A DNA stretch of 39,195 bases from Deltaproteobacteria bacterium (lineage in GTDB: Bacteria > Desulfobacterota > Desulfuromonadia > Desulfuromonadales > Geopsychrobacteraceae). The notes beneath the pieces were generated by a model that made no database searches, was not told the origin of the DNA, and saw only the letters and a list, made by a program, of their open reading frames with translations. The first letter of the stretch is position 1. Every line of letters starts with the position of its first letter. Made by a program: the position numbers and the translations under genes. Where the stretch lies: the NCBI GenBank assembly GCA_024279255.1, contig JAJRRT010000018.1:1-39195 (forward strand). The letters are read 5' to 3'. Of the stretch, positions 24,094-33,676 are shown in pieces.

Positions 24094-25431
24094 TCACCGA
24101 GTCATTTTTTCCCACAGATTCTTACGCGATATACCCAGACGTTTTGCTGCCCGAGTCCTGTTACCATCCTCCTCTTCGAGGACCCGTTGGATAAAGCGTG
24201 TCTCGAAATCCTGACTCGCTTCTTTCAACTTAAGTTCGGTACGAAAATACTGAATATGGGTTGCTGAGTCATGATTAACTTCCAGTGCCATGCTGAGCGG
24301 TAAATGACTCACCGCAACTGTGCCACCAGGATGCAGCACCTGAAGCATTTCGATCAAATTTTCAAGCTCGCGAATATTCCCGGGAAATGAATAATCTTGT
24401 AAAACTTGCAGAGCATTTTGAGAGAAGCGCAATTCCGACAGGCCATGGTCTTCACTGGCCGCACGCAAAAAATGGGAAATCAGTAAAGGGATATCCCCTT
24501 TACGTTCGCGTAGAGGAGGCAACTCTACTGGCACCACGTTGATTCGATAATAGAAATCTTCACGCATCTCACCATCACTGCGCAACTGATTCAGGTCCCG
24601 GTTGGTCGCCGTCAGCAGACGGAAATCGACCGGGATCTCCTTTTCGCCACCGAGACGCATAATCTTACGCTCTTCGAGAACCCGCAGCAGTTTGGTCTGC
24701 ATCGCCAGGGGAATCTCACCGACTTCATCGAGGAACAAAATGCCACCCTCGGCCTGCTCAAGATAACCCCGATGGGTTTTGCGCGCATCGGTAAAGGCTC
24801 CGGGTTCATAGCCGAATAGCTCTGATTCGAGCAGGTTGTCAGGAATAGCTGCGCAGTTCACACTGACCAGTGGTTTATTGTGCCGCTGACTCAACTGATG
24901 CAGTGCCCTGGCGCAAAGTTCTTTGCCGGTGCCGGTTTCACCTCGGATCAATACGGTGGAATCGGTAACCGCCACTGCACGCAGTGTCTGTTGTAGCGTC
25001 TTCATTGCCGGGCTGTTACCGATCATCCCTCCCGGAGAAGAAACCGTAGCGGTATCGTCCGACCGCCGCAGGTTCATGATGCGCTCAAGCTTCAGCAGCA
25101 ACAGATCGATGCGGAATGGCTTTGCCAGATAGTCGTAAGCTCCGCGCCGCATCGCCTCGACGGCAGATTGAACCGTCGCCTGCCCCGTCATCAGGAGGAT
25201 GACACAATCAGGGGCCTGCTTGAGTAGAACGTCTTGTAGTTGAGTGCCCTGCATATCAGGCAGACAGATATCGATCAGGGCGATGCCGAAGCGGTTATTG
25301 CCGATAAGGTCGAGAGCGTCTTGACCGCTGGCCACCGCTGCCACGTCAAAGCCAGAAGCGGTCAGGGCTTCGGCAAGCATTTCGCGGTGGATACGCTCAT
25401 CTTCGACCAACAGGAGTTTCTGTGAATTCAT
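24094..25431 (-). CDS. arrR: Sigma-54-dependent response regulator ArrR
   Basis: A 445-residue NtrC-type activator. The receiver domain is at 1-120 with phospho-acceptor Asp54, acidic Asp11 and Lys104. The AAA+ domain (about 135-370) has Walker A GETGTGK (164-170) and Walker B LFLDE. The sigma-54 contact loop reads GAFTDA (211-216), a variant of GAFTGA that I believe occurs in other deltaproteobacterial activators. A Fis-type helix-turn-helix ends the protein ([19 protein letters not shown]). The start overlaps the arrS stop (ATGA). It should activate arrAB from the sigma-54 promoter downstream of its own gene. Confidence 0.93.
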   Translation of the reverse strand: MNSQKLLLVEDERIHREMLAEALTASGFDVAAVASGQDALDLIGNNRFGIALIDICLPDMQGTQLQDVLLKQAPDCVILLMTGQATVQSAVEAMRRGAYDYLAKPFRIDLLLLKLERIMNLRRSDDTATVSSPGGMIGNSPAMKTLQQTLRAVAVTDSTVLIRGETGTGKELCARALHQLSQRHNKPLVSVNCAAIPDNLLESELFGYEPGAFTDARKTHRGYLEQAEGGILFLDEVGEIPLAMQTKLLRVLEERKIMRLGGEKEIPVDFRLLTATNRDLNQLRSDGEMREDFYYRINVVPVELPPLRERKGDIPLLISHFLRAASEDHGLSELRFSQNALQVLQDYSFPGNIRELENLIEMLQVLHPGGTVAVSHLPLSMALEVNHDSATHIQYFRTELKLKEASQDFETRFIQRVLEEEDGNRTRAAKRLGISRKNLWEKMTR

Positions 25432-26900
25432 GATTCGTCACTGTCTTTCAGGGGGAGACGTATTTCAAAACGGGCACCCGGCGTGTTTTTTTCGCTTAAC
25501 CGTAGGGAACCACCATGTTTTTCGGCAATCGAACGGCAGAACGGCAGGCCAATTCCAGTCCCCTTGCCCGGTTCCTTGGTGGTAAAGAAGAGATCAAAAA
25601 TCTGTTCCTTGAGTTCTGTCGACACCCCTGGTCCATTATCATCGACCCAAAAAATCAGCTCATCCCCCTGATGGCTGACTGACAATTTGAGCTTGCCGCT
25701 GGGGCCGGTTGCATCAGCCGCATTCAGCAAAAGGTTGATCAGCAACTGATGAATTTTGTTCTGATCCATCCTCAATAGCACCTGAGGGGCTTCACGGGGT
25801 TCGCAATCAAAATAGACCAGTTTATTCTTCAGTCCCATACGGGCAAAAGCACAGAACGACTGAAGGAACTGTCGGCTATCGACCCAGTCTATTTCGAGAT
25901 CACCAGCACGGGACAGATCGAGTAATTGGCCCACAATTCCTCCAATCCGATCCACCTCACTTTGAACCAGGTTGACGTAACGCAAGATTTCAGAATTCGC
26001 TTTCTGCTCAATATTGTAAAGCGCACCCTGAATTCCGGCTAACGGGTTATTCACCTCGTGAGCGACCCCGGAAACCAGTTTGCCGATAGTCACCAGTCGT
26101 TCATTTTCGAGCAGTTTGCGCTGTGAAGTATCGCGTTCAGCTTCACTGAGTTCGAGACGATCCAGCAGGCGAATAAAACTGAGCTGTAGTTGACCAATTT
26201 CATCTCGACGTACCTGCTCTGACGGTAGATCCGGGCGTTGTTCTGGAACCTTCTCCATTGCCTGGGCTAAGCGCACCAGTGGCTTGGACAAACGTTGACC
26301 AGCGACATGGAAAAGGGCCAGCGCAAAGGCAGAAAAGAGTAGAGCAAATGCGACAATCTCGAACAAAAGTTTTTTCAGCCGCTGCTGCAAAGGCAGGAGG
26401 GAAACCCCGACCCTCAAGGCCCCCCAGCGCTTACCCGAAATCTTGAGCGGCACACCAAAATCGAGAATCGGCTCCTGCCCCATCAAACCTCGGGTCACTT
26501 GAAAACCCTCAGCTTGCAGAAGTTTCAGGGTCACGTCATCGGTCAGGTATTCCCCATACTCAGCCAGACGGTTATGCGCCAGCACCCTGCCCTGCTGATC
26601 AGTGACCAGCGCATAGTGCGGGGAGAGACTTTTATTCGACATGATGTCGGTGACAAAGTTATCGAGCAGCCCTCCCTCTTCGATGATCCCAAGTTCTTCG
26701 TAGAGCAGGGCATTGATGATCGGAATTGCCATCACTGAAACCAGCATCTCACCCTCGCTCTGCAACTGCTGTTCGAGCAAGGTCCGTTGCTGCTGCCAAC
26801 TCCAGCCACCCCAGATCGCCGAAAATATCAGGGTCAAACCGACGGCCAAAACCATGAAGCGGGTCCGCAGGCTGGCAAACGTCAATGCCCTTAGTGACAT
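25428..26900 (-). CDS. arrS: Sensor histidine kinase ArrS
   Basis: A 490-residue inner-membrane kinase. TM1 is at about 14-33, a periplasmic sensor of about 145 residues at 34-178, TM2 at 179-199, HAMP at 200-255, HisKA with phospho-His281 in SGVAHEVNNPLAG, and HATPase boxes LLLNAAD, DNGPGV and GKGTGIGL. Its start overlaps the end of arrX by 10 bases, and arrR starts inside its stop, so all three are translationally coupled. This binding-protein/kinase/regulator order matches arsenic-sensing AioXSR-like and ArrXSR modules; sensing through ArrX is inferred. Confidence 0.92.
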   Translation of the reverse strand: MSLRALTFASLRTRFMVLAVGLTLIFSAIWGGWSWQQQRTLLEQQLQSEGEMLVSVMAIPIINALLYEELGIIEEGGLLDNFVTDIMSNKSLSPHYALVTDQQGRVLAHNRLAEYGEYLTDDVTLKLLQAEGFQVTRGLMGQEPILDFGVPLKISGKRWGALRVGVSLLPLQQRLKKLLFEIVAFALLFSAFALALFHVAGQRLSKPLVRLAQAMEKVPEQRPDLPSEQVRRDEIGQLQLSFIRLLDRLELSEAERDTSQRKLLENERLVTIGKLVSGVAHEVNNPLAGIQGALYNIEQKANSEILRYVNLVQSEVDRIGGIVGQLLDLSRAGDLEIDWVDSRQFLQSFCAFARMGLKNKLVYFDCEPREAPQVLLRMDQNKIHQLLINLLLNAADATGPSGKLKLSVSHQGDELIFWVDDNGPGVSTELKEQIFDLFFTTKEPGKGTGIGLPFCRSIAEKHGGSLRLSEKNTPGARFEIRLPLKDSDES

Positions 26901-27763
26901 TTGACACCGCAGCCTTCTGGAATTGAATCGATCATCTCAAAGATCGACTGGTATACCTGCCGGTCGGCGGAGGTGAAACCAAAACGAAACTCCGGGTCCC
27001 AACCCTTCATGCGACTTTTCATTTTGGCATCAGCGGGGTTGATCGCCAGCAAGGCTTCGCGAACTTCGAGAAGAAGGTTAGGATCAGCCTCGGGTCGTGC
27101 AACGATCGGCACCGAAGGGATCGGGTCTGACAGGGCCAAAAATTCAAGACCATAGTCCCTGTAACGTTCAGCGACAACATCCTTAACGGCACCGGCGTCA
27201 ACCTTGCCTTTGAGAACGGCTTTGGCTACAGAATCATGAGAATCGAGATTCTGGTAATCGGCAAGATCAAAGAGCGTTATTCCGTGTTGAAATAGATAAA
27301 GACGAGGGATCAGGTTTCCCGAGGTGGAATGGCTGCTGCCGAAGGCAAAGGTCTTGCCTTTAAGATCGGATAAGCTTTTGATCGAACTGGCTTTGCGCAC
27401 AATGATGACACTGCGATAGGTCGGTTCGCCCTTCTCATTCAGCGGCCTGACCAGAGGCTGTGCACCGAAACTGCGATGAGCTTCAAAGAAGGTCACGTCG
27501 CCCAGAGAAGCCAATTGGGTCACGTCCGTACGCAGTTGTTCGACCGCCTGCGGGTAATCTCGCGCCAGGGTCAGCTCGAAATGGTAACTGGTCTTCTCGG
27601 TCAGGTAATCCATCAAAGGTTGATAGTTACGGTACATAACCATCGGATTGTAACGTGGGATCACCCCAAAATTGATGACCGGCTTGCCATCATCCGCAAC
27701 AGCAATGCCCCCCGTCAGACCTAGTAGGATGAACAGCAGTAAAACAGGCAGCGAAATTTTCAT
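26891..27763 (-). CDS. arrX: PhnD-like periplasmic binding protein ArrX
   Basis: A 290-residue protein with a signal peptide (about 1-23, ending IAVA-DD) and a PhnD/phosphonate-type binding fold: NFGVIPRYNPMVMYRNYQPLMDYL, then the SLSDLKGKTFAFG-SHSTSG segment around 130-150. The only two cysteines are at the extreme C-terminus (Cys285, Cys289 in EGCGVKCH). Homologues AioX and ArrX present arsenic oxyanions to a sensor kinase. No ABC permease follows, only the kinase, which fits a sensing role. The ATG follows AAGGAG. Whether it binds As(V) or As(III) is open. Confidence 0.88.
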   Translation of the reverse strand: MKISLPVLLLFILLGLTGGIAVADDGKPVINFGVIPRYNPMVMYRNYQPLMDYLTEKTSYHFELTLARDYPQAVEQLRTDVTQLASLGDVTFFEAHRSFGAQPLVRPLNEKGEPTYRSVIIVRKASSIKSLSDLKGKTFAFGSSHSTSGNLIPRLYLFQHGITLFDLADYQNLDSHDSVAKAVLKGKVDAGAVKDVVAERYRDYGLEFLALSDPIPSVPIVARPEADPNLLLEVREALLAINPADAKMKSRMKGWDPEFRFGFTSADRQVYQSIFEMIDSIPEGCGVKCH

Positions 27764-27814
27764 GCAATCTCCTTATTATGCAGGGTCCTGCCATCAAAAT
27801 CAGACCCAGGAGGG

Positions 27815-27876
27815 AACTCCTGCTGATTGAAGCAGGAGTTATGCCGTCAACTGCCAACTGAGCTATTATTGCTCAG
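27815..27876 (-). other. Two hairpins in the acr3-arrX gap
   Basis: A perfect 10-bp stem AACTCCTGCT/AGCAGGAGTT (27815-27824 and 27831-27840) and a 6-bp stem CTGAGC/GCTCAG (27858-27863 and 27871-27876). Neither is followed by a T-run on the minus strand, so these look like processing or stability elements rather than a full terminator. I could not identify a promoter for arrX in the gap. Confidence 0.5.
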
Positions 27877-27896
27877 GGAAAATATGAAATTAGCTT

Positions 27897-28955
27897 CTAT
27901 GCGGCTACAGACTTCCTGTAATACTTTTTTTGTAACCAGAAGGAGACATTCACCAACCCGATCAAGGCTGGCACCTCAACCAGCGGGCCGATAACCGCCG
28001 TGAAAGCGACCGCCGAATCGAGGCCGAAGACCGCGACGGCGACCGCGATCGCCAGTTCAAAGTTGTTGCCCGAGGCGGTGAAGGCGACGGTCGCTGTTTT
28101 GGAGTAATCAGCCCCCGCTTTGACCCCCATCCAGAAGCTGACGAGGAACATGATCACGAAATAGATCATCAATGGGATGGCTATTCGTACGACATCGAAG
28201 GGGATGCTCACAATCAGCTCCCCCTTGAGACTGAACATCACCAGGATAGTGAAGAGCAGCGCGATCAGAGTCATAGGACTGATTCTTGGAATGAACTTCT
28301 GCTCGTACCAGTCGCGCCCCTTCGCTTTGACCAGAGTAAAGCGAGTCAGCATCCCGGCGGCGAAAGGGATGCCAAGGTAGATGGCGACACTCTCGGCAAT
28401 CTGACCGATGGAAATTTCAACCACCGCTCCTTCCAGACCAAATAAAGACGGCAGCACGGTGACGAAGAACCAGGCGTAGACCGAGTAAAAAAGCACCTGA
28501 AAGACCGAGTTGAAAGCGACCAGCCCGGCGCAGTATTCGGTGTTCCCCTTGGCCAGGTCATTCCAGACGATGACCATGGCGATACAGCGTGCCAGACCGA
28601 TCATGATCAGGCCGACCATGTATTCCGGATAGTTGTGCAAGAAAACAATGGCGAGGATGAACATCAACACCGGGCCGATGATCCAGTTCTGAATCAGTGA
28701 GATGCCGAGGATCTTCTTGTTCTGAAAAACTTCGCCTAACTCCTCATAGCGCACCTTGGCCAGCGGCGGGTACATCATCAGGATCAGGCCGATGGCAATT
28801 GGGATGTTGGTCGTGCCGACGGAAAAGGCATTAACAATATTTTTCACACCGGGAAAAAGCCAGCCAGTCCCAACACCGATGAACATGGCGAGAAAAATCC
28901 ACAGGGTCAGGTAGCGGTCAAGAAACGAAAGTTTTTTAGTGAGTCCTTTGGACAT
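27897..28955 (-). CDS. acr3: Arsenite efflux transporter Acr3
   Basis: A 352-residue inner-membrane protein with ten hydrophobic segments that exports As(III). It has the conserved Cys124 in [13 protein letters not shown] and Glu327 in [10 protein letters not shown], both tied to transport in studied Acr3 proteins, plus the [14 protein letters not shown] block. It follows arsJ by 27 bases, with GGGAGG upstream, so it belongs to the arsR-GAPDH-arsJ-acr3 operon. It would remove the arsenite that ArrAB or intracellular reduction produces. Confidence 0.96.
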   Translation of the reverse strand: MSKGLTKKLSFLDRYLTLWIFLAMFIGVGTGWLFPGVKNIVNAFSVGTTNIPIAIGLILMMYPPLAKVRYEELGEVFQNKKILGISLIQNWIIGPVLMFILAIVFLHNYPEYMVGLIMIGLARCIAMVIVWNDLAKGNTEYCAGLVAFNSVFQVLFYSVYAWFFVTVLPSLFGLEGAVVEISIGQIAESVAIYLGIPFAAGMLTRFTLVKAKGRDWYEQKFIPRISPMTLIALLFTILVMFSLKGELIVSIPFDVVRIAIPLMIYFVIMFLVSFWMGVKAGADYSKTATVAFTASGNNFELAIAVAVAVFGLDSAVAFTAVIGPLVEVPALIGLVNVSFWLQKKYYRKSVAA

Positions 28956-28982
28956 TGCCCACCTCCCTGGTTTATCTGAAAG

Positions 28983-30200
28983 TTAAGTTGAAACCTGTTT
29001 GCCGCGTGGCAGTAACAATGAAATTCCTCCTGCGACAAACACAAACCCGGCGGAAACCCAGAGGCAGCCGACCAGCCCGGCGAGTTGAAAGACGAGTCCC
29101 GACAGCAGGGTACCGACCAGCCTGCCCGCAGCGTTAGCCATGTAGTAAAAACCGACATTGAGGGCGACGTCGTCATGCCCGGTATAAGCAAGGATCAGAT
29201 AGGAATGCACCGACGAATTGACAGCAAAAATGAATCCGAACAAAGCCAGACCAGCGACGACCGTCACCCAAGGCGAAAGCTCAAGTGACACACCAATGGC
29301 GATTAGTGAAGTCAGACCTGCCAAGGCAAAAGCACCGCCGCTGGCGGTGCCACCGCGCGGCACCCCGGCACCACGAACACTTTTTAATATTCTGGGAGCC
29401 AAGGCCTGTACGCCGCCGTAACCGATCACCCAGAGAGCAAGAAAACCACCGACCTGGGTATGACTCCAGCCCAGACTGGCGGAGAGAAACACCGGCAGAC
29501 CAACCACGAACCAGATATCACGCGAGCCGAACAGGAACAGCCGTGCCGCTGAAAGCAGGTTGATGTCGCGGCTTTTTGAAAGGATGGCGCTAAACTTGGT
29601 TTTCTTCTGCGCCATACCGATCTCGCGCGGCAAGGAGATGAGCGTTGCCAGTAGCACCAGTGCTAAGCCTCCGGCCATCAACAACAGGGCGGTGCGGAAG
29701 CCGACCATCGTCAACAATAGGCCACCGAGGAAGAAACCGATCCCCTTAAGGGCGTTCTTCGAGCCGGTCAAAATTCCCACCCACTTGAACAGCGTGCTGT
29801 CGGCACCCTCCGGGATCAACACCTTGATGGCGCTCTTGCTACTCATCTTGGTCAGATCTTTGGCGATTCCAGATAAAGCCTGAAGGCCCATCACGTAGCA
29901 GACAGAAAATAGCAGCGACCAAGTTGGATTGAGCATAGCCAGAGAACCAAGGGCGACAACTTGCAGGGATAGTCCGGCGAACAAAGTGACTTTCAGTCCC
30001 AGGTGTGAACCGATCCAACCACCAATCAGGTTGGAGACGACACCGAAAAATTCATAGAGCAGAAACAGCATGGCGATCTGCACAGCGTTGTAGCCAAGGC
30101 CGTGAAAGTGCAACAACACCAGCATGCGCAGGGCACCGTCGGTCAGGGTAAAACCCCAATAGGCGGCGGTGACAAGTGTATAGTTGCGCAGATCGGTCAT
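28983..30200 (-). CDS. arsJ: Organoarsenical efflux MFS transporter ArsJ
   Basis: A 405-residue, 12-helix major-facilitator protein. ArsJ exports 1-arseno-3-phosphoglycerate, the unstable product that its partner GAPDH makes from arsenate. The N-terminus [33 protein letters not shown] is diagnostic for ArsJ. The frame continues to 30227, but the ATG at 30200 overlaps the GAPDH stop as ATGA and gives the family N-terminus. The tight coupling to GAPDH is the known arrangement for this As(V) detoxification route. Confidence 0.95.
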   Translation of the reverse strand: MTDLRNYTLVTAAYWGFTLTDGALRMLVLLHFHGLGYNAVQIAMLFLLYEFFGVVSNLIGGWIGSHLGLKVTLFAGLSLQVVALGSLAMLNPTWSLLFSVCYVMGLQALSGIAKDLTKMSSKSAIKVLIPEGADSTLFKWVGILTGSKNALKGIGFFLGGLLLTMVGFRTALLLMAGGLALVLLATLISLPREIGMAQKKTKFSAILSKSRDINLLSAARLFLFGSRDIWFVVGLPVFLSASLGWSHTQVGGFLALWVIGYGGVQALAPRILKSVRGAGVPRGGTASGGAFALAGLTSLIAIGVSLELSPWVTVVAGLALFGFIFAVNSSVHSYLILAYTGHDDVALNVGFYYMANAAGRLVGTLLSGLVFQLAGLVGCLWVSAGFVFVAGGISLLLPRGKQVST

Positions 30201-31207
30201 GGCAGGCTTAAAGCAACCTTTCTGCATAACTCCATCATCCGATTTGCGTAACCCATTTCATTGTCGTACCAGATGAAGAGCTTGAGCTGTTTGCCATCGA
30301 CAACCATGGTAGATGGTGCATCGACGATAGCGGAACGAGGATCACCCTTGAAATCAATCGAGACTAGCGGACGCTCCTCTATACCGAGAATCCCCTGTAA
30401 GTAGCTGTCGGCCGCTTCATGGAACAGTTGGTTGACCTCTTCGACGGTGACATCGCGCTGCATCTCGAAAACCGCATCGGTTAGCGAACCGGTCAGCAAT
30501 GGAACGCGGATCGCGTGGCCGTTCAGCTTGCCTTTCAGTTCTGGATAGATCAGGGTGATGGCTGTCGCGCTGCCGGTGGTGGTCGGAATCAGCGACATGC
30601 TCGCCGCCCGCGCCCGCCGCAGATCTTTATGTGGGGCATCAATCACCACCTGGGTGTTGGTGGCATCATGCACGGTGGTGATCACCCCATGTTTGATGCC
30701 GATTTTTTCATGCAGCACTTTGACCACCGGTGCCAGGCAGTTGGTGGTACAACTAGCGGCGGTCAGTAGATGATGTTCAACAGGATCGTATAGATGGTCA
30801 TTGACCCCCATAACGATATTCAGTGCACCCTCTTTGACCGGAGCTGCAACTATCACTTTCTTCACACCACGGTCATAGTAGGGCTGTAACAGTTCGGTGG
30901 TGCGAAACTTACCAGAAGATTCAATAACGACATCAACACCCAACTCGCCCCAAGGCACATCGCCGGGATTTTCGTGTTCGCTAAAGCTAATGTTATTCCC
31001 TTCTAGCGAGAGTGAATTATTATCGTTTTCAATCTGCACATCCCAGTGACCGTGCACTGAATCAAATTCGAGCAGATGCGCAGCACAATCTGCGCCGCCC
31101 TTGATCTCGTTGATGTGGACAATTTCAAACTCCGGCCAGTTCCAGGCGGCGCGCAGCGCTAACCTTCCCATGCGACCGAAACCATTAATTCCGACACGAA
31201 TACTCAT
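30197..31207 (-). CDS. ArsJ-associated glyceraldehyde-3-phosphate dehydrogenase
   Basis: A 336-residue NAD(P)-dependent GAPDH: Rossmann start [11 protein letters not shown], catalytic Cys153 in ASCTTNC, His180 in TVHDATN, and the ending [12 protein letters not shown]. Members linked to arsJ use arsenate in place of phosphate to give 1-arseno-3-phosphoglycerate for export. It lies between an arsR gene and arsJ, overlapping arsJ, which argues for the arsenic role rather than glycolysis. The ATG has AAGG upstream. An operator-like site lies about 85 bases before it. Confidence 0.93.
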   Translation of the reverse strand: MSIRVGINGFGRMGRLALRAAWNWPEFEIVHINEIKGGADCAAHLLEFDSVHGHWDVQIENDNNSLSLEGNNISFSEHENPGDVPWGELGVDVVIESSGKFRTTELLQPYYDRGVKKVIVAAPVKEGALNIVMGVNDHLYDPVEHHLLTAASCTTNCLAPVVKVLHEKIGIKHGVITTVHDATNTQVVIDAPHKDLRRARAASMSLIPTTTGSATAITLIYPELKGKLNGHAIRVPLLTGSLTDAVFEMQRDVTVEEVNQLFHEAADSYLQGILGIEERPLVSIDFKGDPRSAIVDAPSTMVVDGKQLKLFIWYDNEMGYANRMMELCRKVALSLP

Positions 31208-31290
31208 TGCCTTACCCTTTCAATTGCGAACGGCCCATACGTTTCTCGCAAGCAAATTAAGTTGTTACATCCTTCTGCTCATCTAACCGT

Positions 31291-31308
31291 ATATCCGCAT
31301 GAGCAGAT
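31291..31308. promoter_or_regulatory. Putative ArsR operator upstream of the GAPDH-arsJ-acr3 genes
   Basis: ATATCCGC-N5-CAGAT, the same pattern and spacing as the site upstream of arsR itself (31685-31702). It lies between the arsR stop and the GAPDH start, so these genes can be regulated separately from arsR. Confidence 0.6.
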
Positions 31309-31327
31309 ACGTAATTAACAAAAAAAA

Positions 31328-31675
31328 TTAACCGCAGCGTGCTCCATTTTTTTCTGTACAGTATTGTTTCAGCACTGCTAGATCTGTTTCAGCTTGTTCC
31401 TGCTTTAATAATTGAGAGAGTAGGCTCTGCCAAGGTTGTTCCTCCAGGATCGGAAGCTTTTCCTCTAAGCAGTAATACATCCAGACACCTTCACGTCGAT
31501 CAGAGATGAGATTTGCATTGCGCAAATACGCAAGATGGCGTGAAACGGTGGACTGTGGCAATTGAAGAACCGCCATCAGGTCACACACACATAGCTCCCC
31601 CTGAATCAGCAGGGACAGGATACGCAAACGGGTTTCATCGGACAGAGCTTTGAATATCATCGCTAGTTTTTTCAT
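31328..31675 (-). CDS. arsR: ArsR-family arsenic-responsive repressor
   Basis: A 115-residue winged-helix repressor with the As(III) motif ELCVCDL (Cys29, Cys31), the recognition helix QSTVSRHLAYLRNANLI, and two late cysteines (106 and 114) in the tail CTEKNGARCG. It differs clearly from the other ArsR in the window and uses a different operator. It heads the minus-strand GAPDH-arsJ-acr3 genes. Its promoter ends only about 6 bases before the ATG, so the transcript may be leaderless. Confidence 0.93.
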   Translation of the reverse strand: MKKLAMIFKALSDETRLRILSLLIQGELCVCDLMAVLQLPQSTVSRHLAYLRNANLISDRREGVWMYYCLEEKLPILEEQPWQSLLSQLLKQEQAETDLAVLKQYCTEKNGARCG

Positions 31676-31681
31676 AGTGCA

Positions 31682-31711
31682 ACTATATCCGCCTATACGG
31701 ATCTATGTCAA
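31682..31711 (-). promoter_or_regulatory. arsR promoter with operator between its boxes
   Basis: On the minus strand TTGACA (31711-31706), an 18-bp spacer, and TATAGT (31687-31682). The spacer holds the inverted repeat ATCCG/CGGAT (31687-31691 and 31698-31702), part of ATATCCGC-N5-CGGAT, which matches the site before the GAPDH gene. Confidence 0.8.
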
Positions 31712-31968
31712 CTCAGTAGAAATCTGTCCAAGTATGTTACCCATATCGTTTCAGTGTTCGGGCATGTGCTTCGATTGGCATTTGCTAGGTGTTCAACGAT
31801 TTCATCGCCAGCCTGGATAGACATGCATCACGAATGCGAGCTATTATGACCATATTCGTCAGGTATACGAATGTGTCGCTGTGCTATCAGCAAGGAAGGA
31901 GCCGGAGGGCAACAACCGGTTCATCCTCAAATGCCTGACTTTCCCCAAAATTCAGGAAGGACAGACCC

Positions 31969-32427
31969 ATGAAATTCTTAACCAGCGCAATCAAAGAATA
32001 CTTTCCAGCTCTAAATACTGTCAGTGCTCACTGCGATGGACCCTGTGGAATTTACGATCCTGCCTCGGCTAGAATAGCCGCCGAAGCGGCCCTCTCCATG
32101 ACAAAAAAAATCCTTGCTCTCGATCCGAATGACAGTAGCCACGCTACCGTAAACACTCTGTCGCGTTACATCGGTATCAAGGAAGAGCAGGCCCATTTGG
32201 CCAAAACGGATCTGCTCGTGCTGTGGACCGACTATTTCAAACCACCGCACCTGGAAGAGTACCCAGATCTGCATGACACCTTCTGGCAAGCGGCCAAACT
32301 CTGTTCTGCGGTGAAAGTTGAGGTCAATCTGGAAAAAGCCGAGGAATTGTTGAAGGCCATCGAAAAGATTCACACAATCTTCTGGGCGACCAAGGGTCGC
32401 GAAGTTCCTTATTATACGGCCGGATGA
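31969..32427 (+). CDS. sodN: Nickel superoxide dismutase
   Basis: A 152-residue precursor of Ni-SOD, which disproportionates superoxide. The nickel hook is HCDGPCGIY (His21, Cys22, Cys26, Tyr29); the first 20 residues form the propeptide removed to free His21 as N-terminus. GGAAGGA lies upstream. It is followed by its maturation peptidase gene. The 293 bases before it, back to the divergent arsR, hold the arsR promoter and an ATTCGT/ACGAAT inverted repeat (31854-31859 and 31867-31872) of unknown role, with no further gene seen. Confidence 0.95.
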   Translation: MKFLTSAIKEYFPALNTVSAHCDGPCGIYDPASARIAAEAALSMTKKILALDPNDSSHATVNTLSRYIGIKEEQAHLAKTDLLVLWTDYFKPPHLEEYPDLHDTFWQAAKLCSAVKVEVNLEKAEELLKAIEKIHTIFWATKGREVPYYTAG

Positions 32428-32472
32428 GCGGTACAGAAATCTATGGACATATTCCGTCGAGGGTTTAGTTCG

Positions 32473-32817
32473 ATGCGACAGAGTAGAGGCAAAGAGATTT
32501 TCTTGTGGCTGATCAGGCTTCGGCAACGCTACCGGGTGACCGGTGCATCCATGCGGCCCTTACTGACTGCTGGAGATGAAGTCCTGGTCGATCCACAGGC
32601 CTATCGGAGTCAGCCCCCGCGCTTAGGCGATATCATCATTGCCCGGCACCCGGACCAGACTGACCTGCAAATTATCAAACGAATCAATGCAGTGCGTGAG
32701 GATGGCTATTATCTGCTGCGTGGGGACAATTCCGATCCCACTCAGAGCAGCGCCTTTCTGGTCCCTGACTGGTTGATTCTGGGGCGGGTCACAAGCCGCT
32801 TTGCGTCAGTGAAGTAA
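32473..32817 (+). CDS. sodX: Nickel-type SOD maturation protease (S24/S26 family)
   Basis: A small signal-peptidase-like Ser/Lys protease of 114 residues. From this start the catalytic Ser is in VTGASMRPLL (Ser26) and the Lys in QIIKRI (Lys69), followed by the LLRGDNSDPTQSS box. It should cut the SodN propeptide. An ATG at 32443 would add 10 residues, but GAGGG precedes the ATG at 32473 and nothing comparable precedes the first. Adjacency to sodN is the usual sodN-sodX pairing. Confidence 0.9.
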   Translation: MRQSRGKEIFLWLIRLRQRYRVTGASMRPLLTAGDEVLVDPQAYRSQPPRLGDIIIARHPDQTDLQIIKRINAVREDGYYLLRGDNSDPTQSSAFLVPDWLILGRVTSRFASVK

Positions 32818-32842
32818 CAACTAAACCCCGGAATCTCGCAAT

Positions 32843-32878
32843 ACTGACGTGAAGTTTCTCGCGTCAGTTATTCTTTTG
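32843..32878 (+). terminator. Probable terminator after the sodN pair
   Basis: A 7-bp stem ACTGACG/CGTCAGT (32843-32849 and 32862-32868) is followed by an interrupted T-run (TATTCTTTT). It is weaker than the other terminators in the window. Confidence 0.5.
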
Positions 32879-32909
32879 CAAATCGGAATACGAGCATGAA
32901 GGAGTAACT

Positions 32910-33515
32910 ATGGACACTTTTGATGCCATATATCAGCGCCGAGCAATCAAGAGTTTTGAACCGGGTCACCGCCTTACAAAAGACGAGGAGACCAAGTTGT
33001 TGGCTGCCGCTATTCAGGCGCCGACAAGTTTTAATATCCAGCACTGGCGGTTTGTCATTGTTCGCGATCCTGATCTGCGCAGAAAAATTCGTACAGAATA
33101 CGGAAATGATCAGGCCCAGATGACCGATGCGTCACTTCTTATCATCATGACAGCTGACACAAAAGCATGGGCAAAAGAGCCTCAGAATTATTGGCAGAAT
33201 GCACCCAGGGAAGTTGCGGACCTTCTGGTTAACTGGATGGGCCCGTTTCATGAGGGTCGTGAGTGGTTGCAGCGCGATGAGGCCCAGAGATCGATCGGCC
33301 TGGCAATGCAAACTATCATGCTGGCAGCCAAGGCGATGGGTTACGACTCTTGTCCGATGATCGGTTTCGATCTTGAGAAGGTCGCTGAACTCATCAACCT
33401 CCCTGATGATTATGTGATGGGTCCTATGGTCGCCGTCGGTAAGAAAACAAAGGATTCCTGGCCGAAGCCTGGGCAGTTATCCCTGAGTGAGGTCGTCATC
33501 GAAAATTCTTTTTGA
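32910..33515 (+). CDS. Nitroreductase-family flavoprotein
   Basis: A 201-residue FMN-dependent oxidoreductase: the N-terminal RRAIKSFEPGHRLT with a basic FMN-phosphate contact, QAPTSFNIQHWRFVIV, the mid-chain GLAMQTIMLAAKAMGYDSCPMIGFD segment and a late MGPMVAVGK. Family members reduce nitro compounds or quinones or act in cofactor metabolism; the substrate cannot be told. AAGGAG precedes the ATG. It is single, after a probable terminator and 161 bases before the PAS kinase. Confidence 0.88.
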   Translation: MDTFDAIYQRRAIKSFEPGHRLTKDEETKLLAAAIQAPTSFNIQHWRFVIVRDPDLRRKIRTEYGNDQAQMTDASLLIIMTADTKAWAKEPQNYWQNAPREVADLLVNWMGPFHEGREWLQRDEAQRSIGLAMQTIMLAAKAMGYDSCPMIGFDLEKVAELINLPDDYVMGPMVAVGKKTKDSWPKPGQLSLSEVVIENSF

Positions 33516-33676
33516 TCAGCATTTGTAGAATATCATGCGTCTATCAGACCCTAACCGTTGATAGAAATGCGCCACATTCCGGACCTTGGTCTGGCGTCAG
33601 TGCTGACATGGCTTTGTTACGTGAAAGCCTCTTTTTTTTAAAAGAGAGCGTTAAAACAGCGAATTAAGGTACTGAA

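Noticed and set aside
24784..24801. GAFTDA instead of GAFTGA in ArrR as a loss-of-function sign
   Set aside because: I believe this variant occurs in other sigma-54 activators of this bacterial group, and the Walker motifs and a matching promoter are intact, so activity is likely normal.
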